NCBI GenBank assembly: GCA_004151065.3 | Contig: NWUY0304958866.1 | Coordinates: 1-20,829, forward strand | Reading direction: 5' to 3' | Length of the DNA stretch: 20,829 nt | Origin: Larix sibirica | Taxonomy: Eukaryota; Streptophyta; Pinopsida; Pinales; Pinaceae | Shown: positions 8,601 to 18,602 of the stretch, piece after piece | How positions within the stretch are numbered: the stretch's first letter is position 1 | Layout: every line of letters begins with the position of its first letter | The notes under the pieces: generated by a model | Databases searched by the model: none | Told to the model about the DNA's origin: nothing | What the model saw: the letters and a program-made list of their open reading frames with translations, nothing else | Position numbers and translations under genes: made by a program

Positions 8601-9454
8601 CTGGAAGCATCACAATGTCAAATACCGAGGAGGCAATTACCTTCATGGTGTACTTATAACTACGTCTTAAAAGGATATTGTAATCGAACAGAGCATAAAA
8701 TACTGAAATGTAAGTTAGGAATTCCAGCAAGCTCATAAGCAAGCCTTAACCAAAAGTAAGTGTAGCTCGACCGAACGAAGAGTCAGTGCCCGACCGATAG
8801 TGGCAAGTAATACAATACCTGCACTAACCAAGACCTTCACTAACTAATAAATTAACTAACCAGTAAGTTAGTAGTAGTCCTAACCAAGACCAGTACTGGC
8901 TGGACATCGATTTTTTTCATTCGTTGCCCGGAAGTGACCATTTGAGGATATATCGGGCCATTAGGTCCCCTCCTTAATAACTATTCTAGCAAATTATCTC
9001 TAAAGGCCAGGAGCTTAGGAAGAGGAAGAGATAGATTGACAGAACATGGAGCGAAGCCCTTGATAGAGAGTCCCCTCCTTGCCTTAGATTGGATATATTC
9101 TATTTGCTTGTACTCAAAGGCGATAACCTTACTCAAAGTATCTTTTCACGAGAAAAATCCCCTACATTTAGAATCTTATAAATACCTGCGGCGCGATCAC
9201 CAAAGTACTTATCGATTCCTTACGGGGCCAGAGAATGTATCATTCAATGTGTGATTAATGCAATACACTCACAGTAATATGTATCGTTATAAATAATATA
9301 ATTTTATTAGGGAAATGAGATATGATTGCTTTACGTGCACCCTCCCCTGCTTCCTTCTCTCCTGCACCTTACTCAGATGCTGGGGACTCCCGGGCAACTT
9401 CAATGGGTTCGGGGTAAATGGACTATTTTGTTTTTTCGAAATGGATATATCGTA
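8600..9454. other. Unassigned background DNA
   Basis: CpG returns to background frequency from about 8760. Small direct repeats are present: CTAACCAAGACC near 8823 and 8880, and GTCCCCTCCTT at 8965 and 9070. The plus-strand frame 9036-9254 (72 codons) has no recognisable motif. Confidence 0.45.
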
Positions 9455-9640
9455 TATAGATCTAGCTTTTCGACCTATGCCTTTGGTGGTGGGTCCTTTG
9501 CCCTTGCTTCCGTGAGATCAATTGGTGAATTACCTGGCACTGGGTCGACTGGTTCTTCGACAAGATCAAATGATTCAAGGTAAACAACTGCTAGTGCTGG
9601 TGGTTCCGGGTCATCGATGCACTGGTTGCTAACGTCGCGT
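9455..9640 (+). other. Gly/Ser/Ala-rich frame resembling the 2281-4695 relic
   Basis: One frame reads SFSTYAFGGGSFALAS, then GTGSTGSSTRSNDSR, a TAA, then TTASAGGSGSS. Composition and the Tyr-Ala-Phe phrase recall the relic at 2281-4695, including a TAA standing where Gln would fit. Homology is unproven. Confidence 0.2.
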
Positions 9641-10150
9641 TCAATGAGGCCAACATGCTTACTTAACTCTCTTACCTCCGACATTCCTCCGACATTCACC
9701 GCCCGTAGGTCTTTTTGGCATTTCCGTTACGCCCGGCACCATCGACAGTCACTACTAACATTAATAACCGTATTCCTATACGCGAACAGCCCACTATTCC
9801 CCCACCTGTATAACCACATCCCCGTACGCCTCCCAACAATATGACCTTAACGTTCTCCTACGCACCATCCGTACAGAGCCAAAGTCCCACTGAATCCCTA
9901 TCCCCGACTGTAAGCCAAATCTGGAATTTAATCAATAGATTAAAGGCCAATAACTCGAGTGGTCACTACCAAAAGTAGGTGTGCTAAAGTAAGGTGGCAT
10001 CGGAAAGAAGCCCCAACTTGGCGTGAAGGAGGGAGCCCCCTTACTTTGAGGTTCAATTATATAGTTATCCTTGTATGCTCGTCCATGAGCTTAGCTTGCA
10101 CTACTTCCTCAACTACCACCAGAGGGGGGGTGGGCTTTATCCTTTAGTAT
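9641..10150. other. Unassigned CpG-rich background DNA
   Basis: No gene is recognised. CpG is frequent (14 in 9601-9780 by hand count), unlike the neighbouring retroelement-derived blocks. Overlapping short frames on both strands show no known motifs. Confidence 0.45.
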
Positions 10151-10693
10151 AACCAACTGTGCCCATGAGTTTATGTGTTTTTTTGTTTCTTTTATAAAGG
10201 TGGCCTGTTGGGTCCTGATCTCTTCCTGCTTGTTTTTTAGGCCTAGATGCATGTAAGGATGTGGTCCATGTGATGATTAACCTATCCATGTGTGTAATGT
10301 CACCCATATGATTAGGGCGCTAACATGCTAAGCTCACCAAGTTGTTTGATCACGTAGAATATAATTTTTGCATCCAATTCAATATGAAAATCATGGGTAA
10401 GATGCTAAGCGCTCACCTCCAAAAGGTCCCCCGGTCTACAAGTGATAACATCATGAGATACCTCCATACCTGCTAGGGCACTGGATCACTAGACTAAAAT
10501 AATTATCCCCTCCAGGTCAAAAGTTTGCCATAAGTGATTATCGAATACACCAATAGGGACCATGTGGAGTAAACCCTCCTAACCAATTATATAAAAATAA
10601 TAAAGATAACTTTCATGTAACATCTTTTAAATGCATCCAATAACCATCCTACTATATAAAGTGACAATTACTGGAGATCTTGCTAAGCTCTGA
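10151..10693. other. CpG-poor unassigned DNA upstream of an integrase relic
   Basis: CpG becomes scarce again here. The stretch precedes a frame ending in integrase sequence, so it probably belongs to the same inserted element. I could not place any RT, RNase H or integrase-core motif in it on either strand. Confidence 0.35.
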
Positions 10694-11368
10694 ATGGGCA
10701 ACAAACTGATAAAATGCATAAACATGTTTACTCTAGGCATCGCACACCTAAAAAGTATTGAACCTTTCAACTTAGGATCAAAACTGAGGCAGTCAGAACG
10801 AGCCACAAGGGAAGTGTTGAGAAACATAAATGCATCGCCCCACCATCCATCTTATAATCATGTAATCTGCATGGTTTTTGATGAAAACCATAAGTGTAAG
10901 CTTCATGTATAAATGAGGGGTAACATAAGGCATGATAAAACAAGTATAGAAAAACTTGAAGACTGCCCAAGATAGACAAAAAGCTATGCAAACAAAAGAA
11001 GAACACAGATCAATTTCCACATTGGATAAAAAGTGTTTCTAAGAGTTAGACCAAAAAGAAGTTTTTATAAATTATGGACATTGAATATTTTGGCGTATAT
11101 AGGGGCTATGGCTTACAAATTGACTTTACTACCACATATATAAATTCATGATGTTTTCCAAGTGTCTCGACTAAATAAATATGTTTATGATCCAGGTCAT
11201 GTGTTGGACTTTTCTGTTAGACTAATTCAAGAAATAGAAAAAAAATTATCATCGAACCATTGGAAATCATCGAGCATAAGTAGCAGCACCTATAAAAAAA
11301 AGTCATATATTGGGTCAAGGTCGTCCATTCCCAAAACTATTCAAAGGACGATAATACTTAGGAATTGA
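10694..11368 (+). pseudogene. Ty3/gypsy integrase C-terminal region (chromovirus-like)
   Basis: A single plus-strand frame runs from 10694 to 11368, interrupted only by a few stops (about 10910, 10972, 11027 and 11149). The later half reads TKSYANKRRTQINFHIG, then KVFLRVRPKRS, GAMAYKLTLLPH, HDVFQVSRLNKYVYDPGHVL. This is the stretch after the integrase core of chromovirus-type gypsy elements, where the protein meets chromatin. The GPY/F motif expected between the KRS block and GAMAYKL is missing: AYIG runs straight into AMAYKL, as if about ten codons were lost. The first half (10694-10935) is not identified. No chromodomain can be confirmed after 11250. Confidence 0.78.
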
Positions 11369-11370
11369 GC

Positions 11371-12098
11371 TATACCTACATTTGTTTAGTGATGGCTTCG
11401 CTCTGAATGACTGTAGCCCTTGTTAGAGGGGAAGGATTTTCACACCCTCATCCACCTATAAAAAGATGTCATCAAAGCTATCATACTCGAAGTATAACCT
11501 GCCTAGCAAGGCCTTCGACTGGATAAAATACCCCATACAATGTGGGGGGGGTAAAACTGGCTCAACACGGGGACATGCACTCTGAGCATAGTGCATGAAA
11601 ACCTCAGAAATATATTGTACTTTATCAAATTATGAAACTAATGCTATCCTGTGGCACAATGAGAATCCCACCATAATACCTGAAGATGTCGATACCTTTG
11701 TGATGTCCTATCATGCAAGGCTAATATAAAAGGCATCTACCCTAAGTGAAGTCTTTTTTTCTTATATATGAAAACCAATGGATGAAACTTTACTATTCTA
11801 TAAAAAAGAAAGGCTCAGAGTAGAAAATGAGCCCATATCTCATGAAATGCAAGGCTTTAGAGAATGCATAGGCCAAAAATAAGAAAAAGAGGATATACTA
11901 TTAAATGTAGCGTAAATCCTAGTCTACAAGATTTATAAAGTTTCATTGTCTTACTAATCTTCTTGTATGCAATTACAAAGGTATAAGTGTTAGGTAAATC
12001 AAAATATCACTGCAATAGACATGCACTCTCAAAAGGTGCATGCGACTTACAGAATTGCTCCCAACACCATTAATTCACCCCCGTCATGTCATGTACAC
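11371..12098. other. Unassigned DNA after the integrase relic
   Basis: No gene is recognised. It could be the 3' region or LTR of the preceding element, but no polypurine tract or TG...CA ends were found. A run of eight G lies near 11544-11551. Confidence 0.4.
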
Positions 12099-12136
12099 CC
12101 GTCGTTCCGGTATAGCTGAGTCCGTCGCTTCGGCAT
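12099..12136 (+). repeat. 15-bp imperfect direct repeat
   Basis: CCGTCGTTCCGGTAT at 12099-12113 recurs as CCGTCGCTTCGGCAT at 12122-12136, with 8 bases between. ATGTATTG phrases follow at several places up to about 12310, in AT-rich DNA. Confidence 0.6.
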
Positions 12137-12361
12137 TTATTATTATATAGACGATGCACGCTATACTATGTATTCCTTATGTTATAACGTGATGTATTGC
12201 CTTATGTATTGTCTTGTTTTCTTATTATTTATCTTGCTCTTCTACTATGTATCGTATAAGAAATGTATTAGTATTTTTGCCCTTGTGATGTATTGTCCTA
12301 TTGATATGTATTGGATTTCCTGGCTCTGAACCTGTTAAAATAAGAAGAAATAATAAGTTAC

Positions 12362-12379
12362 CTGCCTGGGATTAGGCAG
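12362..12379. other. Small hairpin
   Basis: CTGCCT-GGGATT-AGGCAG is a perfect 6-bp stem with a 6-base loop. No adjacent gene or T-run gives it a clear role. Confidence 0.4.
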
Positions 12380-12907
12380 TGATGAGTGGGGTCACCGAAC
12401 GAATAATACCTATTTTTATCCATGAATGAACCTCTCCTTTTATTATATTGATCTCATGGTTAATTTATTAGATGTTATGAGTTATGTTTCGATGTTCTGT
12501 GCTTCCTCCTGTCCAAGTATGTTCCGAGAATTTCATCTATCTATGGCCTTTTCGAGCTCAACTAGTGTTAATCTTTTTGTATATCCTGTATAGGTAGCCA
12601 TACTTTAAACAAATGATCATTAAACAACAAATAGAGTTACCTTACAGTCACGCGGGTCTAAATGAGCTACAACTTGAAGCATTGACTGGCGATTATGTAA
12701 ATGGTGTAAGCATCTGGGGGATCAAGGACAATGACTTCCGGGTGGTCCTTCCTATATTCTTGCAAAAGCAACTGAGCACCTTTCAATTTGAAGTCTTGTC
12801 TGCATATTGAATTAAACAGGTTAAACTTCAACAATATGTGGATTGTATTTTTAATAAAGACTACATGAGCACACTGGCATAAAACAGGATAATTAAGCCA
12901 TTTCAGT
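12380..12907. other. Unassigned DNA with one small open frame
   Basis: The frame 12613-12810 on the plus strand (65 codons, starting MIIKQQIELPY) has mixed, protein-like composition, but no motif I recognise and no supporting neighbours. It is below the length at which chance can be excluded. Confidence 0.3.
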
Positions 12908-12926
12908 GCACCTTAAGGGAAGGTGC
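12908..12926. other. Small hairpin
   Basis: GCACCTT-AAGGG-AAGGTGC is a perfect 7-bp stem with a 5-base loop, followed by GAAGCC. No function can be assigned. Confidence 0.45.
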
Positions 12927-12987
12927 GAAGCCTTAAAATATTATAAATAATTAAGAAGGAAACAACAATGGTCACATGATCGTGGTC

Positions 12988-13069
12988 ACATTCTGCTGAA
13001 GCTATGGTCCCACTTCTTTGCCTTATTATTACCACATTCTGCGGGAGTTGCTTGCCTCATTATTACCAC
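12988..13069 (+). repeat. Short imperfect direct repeats
   Basis: CACATTCTG occurs at 12988 and 13033. TTGCCTtATTATTACCAC at 13018-13035 recurs as TTGCCTcATTATTACCAC at 13052-13069. The two phrases form an imperfect local duplication. Confidence 0.6.
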
Positions 13070-13559
13070 GGTCACTGTGCGAACCAAAACCACCATGAAG
13101 TACAGTGACTAAAAGTTGAAACGAGGTTATTATAATACCCATTTCTTCTAATTTTAGGATTTATGCACTTGTCATTTTTATTTTATACTATAATAATATG
13201 AGTGGGTTCCTAATTCCACTCTTTTCAAATTAGTAATCATAAAAGCTGTATTTCGTTCTACATTCTCCTTATGGGAATAACCGAAATAAATAAAAAAAGA
13301 GACCAACTTTCAATTTATATATGGTTGGTACATACCTTCTAAACCATGATGAACATGTTAGCAACTAATGAACATGAACAACTAAAATCCATTGCACTTA
13401 CTTAAAGCTAAAGTGAAAGCCCATATGCTCTAAAAACACCATAGACGGTTAAAAGCATCCAGAATGAATAAAATGAAGTTATTTAAAAAGCCCTTAGTGC
13501 TTCAAACTTGAAAAGGACTGCAAACAAAAATGCACATTTTATTGAGCATCTCAGATCAA
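13070..13559. other. Unassigned AT-rich DNA
   Basis: No open frame of note, no repeat and no RNA-gene signature were seen on either strand. Confidence 0.45.
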
Positions 13560-13587
13560 TTAAATTAAGGAATCATTATGGCACGAA

Positions 13588-13670
13588 TTCCAAAGGAGGT
13601 AGCTCGAGTTCCAAGAAGGAGGAAGCTGAACAGTAAATCAAAGAAGCTGGTGAAAATTCCAAGAAGGCAG
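13588..13670 (+). repeat. TTCCAAgAAGG short repeats x 3
   Basis: TTCCAAAGGAGGTAGCT (13588), TTCCAAGAAGGAGGAAGCT (13609) and TTCCAAGAAGGCAG (13657) are related phrases in one purine-rich stretch. Confidence 0.6.
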
Positions 13671-13771
13671 ATGAAGGGTTTCTAGGTTTGTTTAAAGAGG
13701 GCAGGGCGCACCTATTGGGAGGTTTATGTTGCAGATTTTATTTGTATTTGGAGAGCTTTTGCTGTTCCTGT

Positions 13772-13820
13772 GCATGGGAGATGTGCCCCTTGCAGCATTG
13801 GGAGATGTGCCCCCTTGCAG
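13772..13820 (+). repeat. Tandem duplication of about 24 bp
   Basis: GCATGGGAGATGTGCCCCTT followed by GCA is repeated at once as GCATTGGGAGATGTGCCCCC followed by TTGCAG. The copies differ only by one T and one C insertion, so this duplication is younger than most repeats in the window. Confidence 0.8.
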
Positions 13821-14498
13821 ACATAAACTAGCTGATCATTTAAGCTGGTAATTAAGGAGAAGGACATCCAGTCCTTTTAACAGAGCTTCAACTCAGTGAA
13901 TAATTATTTTGTGCAGGTGTGGATTGAGTTTTCAGATTTGTCTTAGAGTGTTCCAGTTTGTTGTGGTTGAGTTTAAGTAGAAGCAGTGTTCTTGTGCTTG
14001 CATTTTCAGAACTAGTTTTCAGTTTGTGTGTATTGGATTGAGGAGGGCGCACTTGTAGGTGTTGGTTGCTGTTTCTGGGTTTTCTATATCGGCTGTCAAA
14101 TAATTTGACCAGAAGGAGGGCGCAGCCATTGTTGCAGATCAGAGGTTTGGGGTCTAAATCCTCCAATAAAACAAAGTTTGGTTATATAGAAAAGAAATCT
14201 TTAAAGCTTAATTTGTCTATCTTTACTTCTGCAATTATTCTGGGTATTTCAGTCTATCTTAATATAAGATTTGCCTGTGGTTTGCAGCTGCAAGAGCAGC
14301 CATGAATGTATTTAAGATGCCCAACCAATTATAAATGAGACTCAGTGTGATTTTCCATAAGTTCTCTGTTCATATCTTTCAGTATATTTCTCTTTGTAAA
14401 AATCTGCATTAACCGGCAAACAATCTCCTGTTTTCTGAGTTGTTTATCTTTCATATGTGCTTCAAAAAGAAGTCTGTGAGTCATTTATTACAGTTGTG

Positions 14499-14865
14499 GT
14501 GTGTTAGGGTCGAATCCCAGTGTCCTGGAAGAAATTCGAGCCTTTTTGGTTGTGTTTGGGTAAACCTGGATAAAGCAGGGTTGTGAGTCTAAGTCTGCAG
14601 TTTGAGCACCTAGTTTTTAGTTTTTATGGGTTATTCCTCTGTTGTGAGTCTATGAAGTTGAGCAGGTGTTCAGATCTGAAACATATGTCCTAGCTACTGT
14701 TGAGTTGTTTCCAGTGTTGCACCAGAAGCAGAGAAGTTTACACATAATTACTGGGGTCATTGGTAAAGGGTAATGTCTGTGGTCCATATATCTGAGTCTG
14801 GGTGTGTTTGGGTCCAGTCACAGTGTCTGTGAAGAGTTTCGAGTCAGTTTGGTAGTGTTTGGAAA
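14499..14865 (+). repeat. Imperfect repeat pair in the CpG-poor block
   Basis: The stretch near 14507-14566 (GTGTTAGGGTCGAATCCCAG, then TGTCCTGGAAG, TTCGAG, TTGTGTTTGG) recurs near 14803-14862 (GTGTTTGGGTCCAGTCACAG, then TGTCTGTGAAG, TTCGAG, TAGTGTTTGG). A weaker third copy lies near 15020-15080. Confidence 0.6.
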
Positions 14866-15244
14866 AAGAGAGAAGTCAGCAGATTTCCCTATGTGTATTT
14901 GCGAATCCTGTGGTTGCATAGTCTGAAACTGTGATGATTTAACCTCCAAATAAAGGCATATAAAGTTGAAAAAGGATCTGATCAGCTTGATATGGACCTG
15001 TTAGAGTCCATATAAGTCTATGTTGGCAGATTCGAGAGCATCTCAGTGTGTTTGGATTCGTTTGGAAACCGGCAGATTCCTCTAGTTCGTTACAAGCTAG
15101 TTTTCCTGTTGTTGGTAATTTCTGAATAAATCTTCTATTATTAAAAGTTGTAGCTTGTTGGCTGTTCATGGGTGTTAATCTGAAGCATATCACATCTCTG
15201 TGACCATTTCATAAGTATATTCTACTGTTCATGACATTTTCACT

Positions 15245-15269
15245 GAAACTAGTAAGCTAGACTAGTTTC
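15245..15269. repeat. Perfect 9-bp inverted repeat
   Basis: GAAACTAGT-AAGCTAG-ACTAGTTTC. The arms match exactly around a 7-base loop. It could form a small cruciform or RNA hairpin; no neighbouring gene explains it. Confidence 0.6.
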
Positions 15270-15809
15270 CTGCACTACAAAAGAGCTGTTTTGAGGATTG
15301 CATGCAAACTGTTTGTGAAAAGGTTTGAACCAGATGTACATGGCCTGCATTTAAGTTTCTGATCAGATCAGGTTCATTACATTACAGAGGTCTTAAATCA
15401 TTCTTATTGGGCTGCACCTTACTTCATCTACTCCAGTTGATTTATAAATCCAGTTGTTTTTAATAAATTTTGGTAATAAATTTGGCCTCTGTTGACAGTT
15501 TGAGTTAGTGTGCCTAAATACCAGGTTGGGTACATTACATTGTTGGTCCACACTTCAATTACTTCACCTAGTGCTCCCAATCCTACTGTACCTTTTCCTT
15601 TTGGCCAATAAAACTCTCCTAGTGTTGGGGCTAGTAGTGGGCTTGCAGCTTTCACAGGTTGTTGGTTCTAGGCATCCAGCAAACATTATTATACACAGCA
15701 AAAACATATAATAGTAAATAAAACCATAACATCATGCACATCTAAACACCATTATTTATCCTGTAAACCCCTGAACAGGGAAAAAACAACAGAAGATCTT
15801 AATTATGCC

Positions 15810-15872
15810 CCTTGGCCAAATCCGGCCAAGGAATGGTCGACCGTGTCTCTACCGCCACGGGTACCCTCGACC
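15810..15872. other. Two adjacent GC-rich hairpins upstream of gag
   Basis: The first is CCTTGGCC-AAATCC-GGCCAAGG (15810-15831), a perfect 8-bp stem. The second has outer arms GGTCGA/TCGACC (15835-15840 and 15867-15872) and inner arms CCGTG/CACGG (15841-15845 and 15856-15860). The pair lies about 180 bp before the gag-like frame, in locally CpG-rich DNA inside a CpG-poor block. In a retroelement RNA such structures would sit in the leader; that role is inference. Confidence 0.55.
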
Positions 15873-15946
15873 ATAAGTGAGTTTTTTCACATTAAATCAT
15901 ATTACAATGGAATACGACCAACCTCTTTATAGGCTTACATCACAAG

Positions 15947-15978
15947 AATACCATGGGAAGACCTCCCAATACCATGGG
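15947..15978 (+). repeat. Exact 11-bp direct repeat
   Basis: AATACCATGGG occurs at 15947-15957 and again at 15968-15978, 21 bp apart, shortly before the gag-like frame. Confidence 0.7.
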
Positions 15979-16047
15979 TCTATTACAACAATAACCAAAG
16001 TAAGTTAACTTGCTCTATTACTGAGTAAATATTAACCGAACAATAGT

Positions 16048-16340
16048 ATGCCTCTGGTTATCTCCCCCATCCCTACTACGGGCTTCCCTTTTGGGTGGAA
16101 TTTATCGACCTATGTTGGTCCAGCTACTAGTGTTGGTTTTTGTGGAGGTCATACTATGCCTCAAGTTTCCTTTGGTACTTCGATCTCCCCACCCAAATGT
16201 TGGCTTCCCTTTTGGTTGGGCCATCACTAGTACAGTTGGACCTTCTTCCAGCACTGGACTAATTCCAGGGGGAAACATCACCCCATTATCTTGGTATAAT
16301 ACCGGAAACACAAACATTAGGATCCATAGTTTAGTTGGAA
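16048..16340 (+). pseudogene. Gypsy gag N-terminal Pro/Gly-rich region
   Basis: Two similar segments follow one another: GFPFGWNLSTYVGPATSVG (about 16081-16137) and, after a frameshift near 16195, GFPFGWAITSTVGPSSSTG (about 16203-16259). PGGNITPLSWYNTGNTNIR follows. This looks like an internal duplication within gag. Low complexity limits certainty, but its position directly before the gag core supports the call. Confidence 0.6.
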
Positions 16341-16436
16341 GGGGGATTCATCGGTACCTTCACTTTACTCCCATAATGCTTTTGCAAACCCTCGGTTGTC
16401 ATTTTTAGCGACATTGAATCTACTGAAACTTCACAA

Positions 16437-17135
16437 TTGACCAATGACCCAATGTGTCACCAGCCATCATGGTCGTCCATACCTACCAAACTTCCATCGG
16501 ACATTCCTAAGTTTGATGGAAAACCGGGTGAGAATCCATCAAACCATTTCATGACTTTTCACTTGTGGTGTTCATCCAACTCCTTGATGGATGATAGTAT
16601 TCAATTGAGGATGTTCTAACACACCTTGATAGGTACTGCAGCAAAATGGTATATAGAGTGACCTAGTGCCCCTTACTATGATTTTGAATCCTTAGCCATG
16701 GAATTTTTGACCCAGTTCCAGTTGCATATCGCTATGAAACCAGGACATAAAATTTTATGTCACTACATAAAAGTACCTCCACTCACATCTCCGATCATAT
16801 TCATGAATGGAGAAGGAGACGTAGTCTTATTCGAGCTAAAATCCTTTATCAATTTATTGCCAATTGGTTTGTGAAGTCTTTACTACCACCAATTTCCAAG
16901 GATGTCTCTATATTGAGTGCAATTATGGAGGAGCGAGTAATCCTAAAGGCGCAATAGAGATATTTTATTTATTCTAAACCTGGCACCCTCTATGACACAA
17001 TTCATCATGCCCCCCATCCTTTAATGGAATCACCTAAACCTGCTCCTGGTCCACCTGCTGACGGGATAGTAGGTACTATAAAAAACACCACTATGAATCA
17101 TTTGGTTGATCAAATGGGTAAAATGATTGTAAATT
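16437..17135 (+). pseudogene. Ty3/gypsy gag core
   Basis: The frame from 16437 reads PSDIPKFDGKPGENPSNHF, then SLMDDSIQLRMF, a stop, GTAAKWYIE and LAMEFLTQF. These are the landmarks of plant gypsy gag ('kFdGkxdPxxhl', 'a..Wy..lp', 'F...F'). Stops occur at about 16617 and 16659. A shift near 16750 moves to a second frame, open from 16757 to 16957, that continues toward the zinc knuckle and holds ILYQFIANWFVKSLLPPISK. Gag forms the virus-like particle. This copy is broken. Confidence 0.8.
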
Positions 17136-17334
17136 AAGCCTTAGTAGCTAGCCAACCAAAAGCCCCATCACCTTCAACCCCTACTCAAGCCTCTCAGGTA
17201 AATACGATGCAATCTACATCGACCGATAATGATACTCAGTAAGGGGGTAATAATAAAAGAAATTATAAGAAGACAGATAATTATGGGCAAAAGACCAATC
17301 CAACTACAAATATTCCTTCTACTAAAGAAGGAGG

Positions 17335-17425
17335 GGGAAAGCGGATGCTTTGTTTTACATGCAAGATTTGTAAAGGAGACCATCTTACGCATCAGTGTCC
17401 ACACATGGATGAGATTCACAAGTAA
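17335..17425 (+). pseudogene. Gag CCHC zinc knuckle
   Basis: CKICKGDHLTHQCP is encoded at 17360-17401. The Cys, Cys, His and Cys ligands are all present in a C-x2-C-x3-H-x4-C spacing, one residue shorter than the classical form but seen in plant gypsy gag. It binds element RNA. It lies in the same frame as 16757-16957 and 17426-17659, and a TAA ends the stretch at about 17422. Confidence 0.8.
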
Positions 17426-17799
17426 ATGGCTCAGCCAGGGTCCACCTCGCAACAAGTTGTCTTGAACAATCCCTTTCTACAACAACATTTGGTAGCCTCT
17501 AATCCCTCCCCTTCACACGGTAATCAAGGAGACAAGTATCCATCCGGGGATCCTGCTACTGTTTTCATGTGTGAGCATGACGTCTCATTGCAAACTCATT
17601 CTTTAAACTATGATTCTTCTGATAAGAATCCAATCACACCTGATCCATCCTCGTCATAGCCAAATGGATCCCTTTACATTTTAAAGCCTCTAGTTTACAT
17701 TCTTCAACGCTTTTCGAAGGGAAGTTTCAAAAAGTTTGCTCACAGTACCCTAATGCACGAGTGGCTCAGAATTAGAACATTGTTGAGGATCTTGCCCAA

Positions 17800-18410
17800 G
17801 CACCTTGTACCATATCTACATTAGAAGTCCTCCGAAGCTTCCCCTTACAATGAAAGGCGTTACTAAACATGATCGGAGCTAGGGATCTATCCAACTGAAA
17901 TGTCATTGCTTTCCCTCTTGATCAATCTTCCCCTAGGCTCCCTTCTAAAGTGGATTTTCAGATTCATGTTAAGTCACGAGACATCTATCGGTGCGTAGTT
18001 GATGAGAGTGATTCCACTTGTGTTATTTCCATCTCTTGTTGGAAGGCCTTGGGTTCACTTACTTTGGCCCTCTAACATAATATGTTACAATCCTTTGAAT
18101 GGCATGTGGTTCAGCCTAAGGGGATCATTCCATCTTTTATCATTGAGTTGGGAAAGAAGACAACAAATGTTGATGTTGAGGTCACTAATTTATGAATTAG
18201 AATATTCTTTTTGGAATAAGTTGGACCTATGCTATGACTGCAGTAGCTTTTTCATCTTTTTGTGTGATTCATTTTCCCCGCGAGGGGAAGGTGGTCACTA
18301 TTGATCAGTTATACTTCTGCATGACTGAGTCAAGGGCTCCTAGTGGCCAAAATGTTCCTCTCATTAGTTATGCCAACTCGTCGTATTCTAGTGTCAGGGC
18401 GATACTTTGA
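17800..18410 (+). pseudogene. Gypsy aspartic protease, frameshifted
   Basis: The frame from about 17815 reads STLEVLRSFPLQ, a TGA, KALLNMIGARDLSN, then KVDFQIHVKSRDIYRCVVDE and SDSTCVISISCWKALGS (to about 18050). The active-site region of this lineage, around YRCVVDExxST, is recognisable at 17986-18018, with Asp at 18001-18003. A frame change near 18180-18200 leads to NILFGISWTYAMTAVAF and GKVVTIDQLYF (18201-18318), the C-terminal half. Stops include TGA at about 17851 and 17896. The protease is dead, but the assignment to plant Ty3/gypsy is secure. Confidence 0.8.
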
Positions 18411-18602
18411 AAGGATTCTTATTTTATGGGTACCTTCCCTATCTAAACCCCACTGTGTTATATGGTGTCATCTCCGATTCACACAGTGTCTTTGATACCT
18501 ATTGGATCATTATTTATTGAACATGTAACTAATCCATTGAAAACACTTGATGGTTTGGATCCGTGGATTGCTCCAAAACCTTATGTTCCTGCTAGGGGAA
18601 AG

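Larger units (their letters stand above)
13560..15700. mobile_element. CpG-poor LTR-like or leader-like non-coding DNA
   Basis: This stretch is strikingly poor in CpG (5 in 14401-15000) and rich in TG and CA, as expected of DNA that was once heavily methylated. It has no conserved coding frame. Imperfect internal repeats are frequent and listed separately. It lies directly upstream of the plus-strand gypsy gag, so it may be the LTR and leader of that element. No TG...CA ends or tRNA primer-binding site could be fixed, so it could also be an unrelated nuclear insertion. Confidence 0.4.

Noticed and set aside
10767-11020. Two overlapping minus-strand frames of 75-79 codons with hydrophobic stretches.
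   Set aside because: They are antisense to the integrase C-terminal frame on the plus strand, which has clear family motifs.
6105-12935. GCGAAGCC phrase at about 6110, 9050 and 12925, and inverted near 11394, possibly a Bpu-like short mitochondrial mobile element.
   Set aside because: Only the 8-base core is shared, flanks differ, and the copy at 6110 lies within sequence that aligns naturally to gypsy pol. The excess over chance is small.
13888-14166. 92-codon minus-strand frame in the LTR-like block.
   Set aside because: No motif is visible. It is Asn/Ser/Thr/Lys-rich, as expected from reading T- and G-rich non-coding DNA backwards.
14505-14530. GGGTCGAATCCC, resembling the T-loop of a tRNA gene.
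   Set aside because: The flanking bases do not form a T stem or acceptor stem, and the same phrase recurs in diverged form near 14810 as part of a local repeat.
15428-15655. 75-codon minus-strand frame (starting MKAASPLLAP) with protein-like composition.
   Set aside because: No recognisable motif, no ribosomal or organellar gene context, and it lies in the LTR-like block. Could not be supported.
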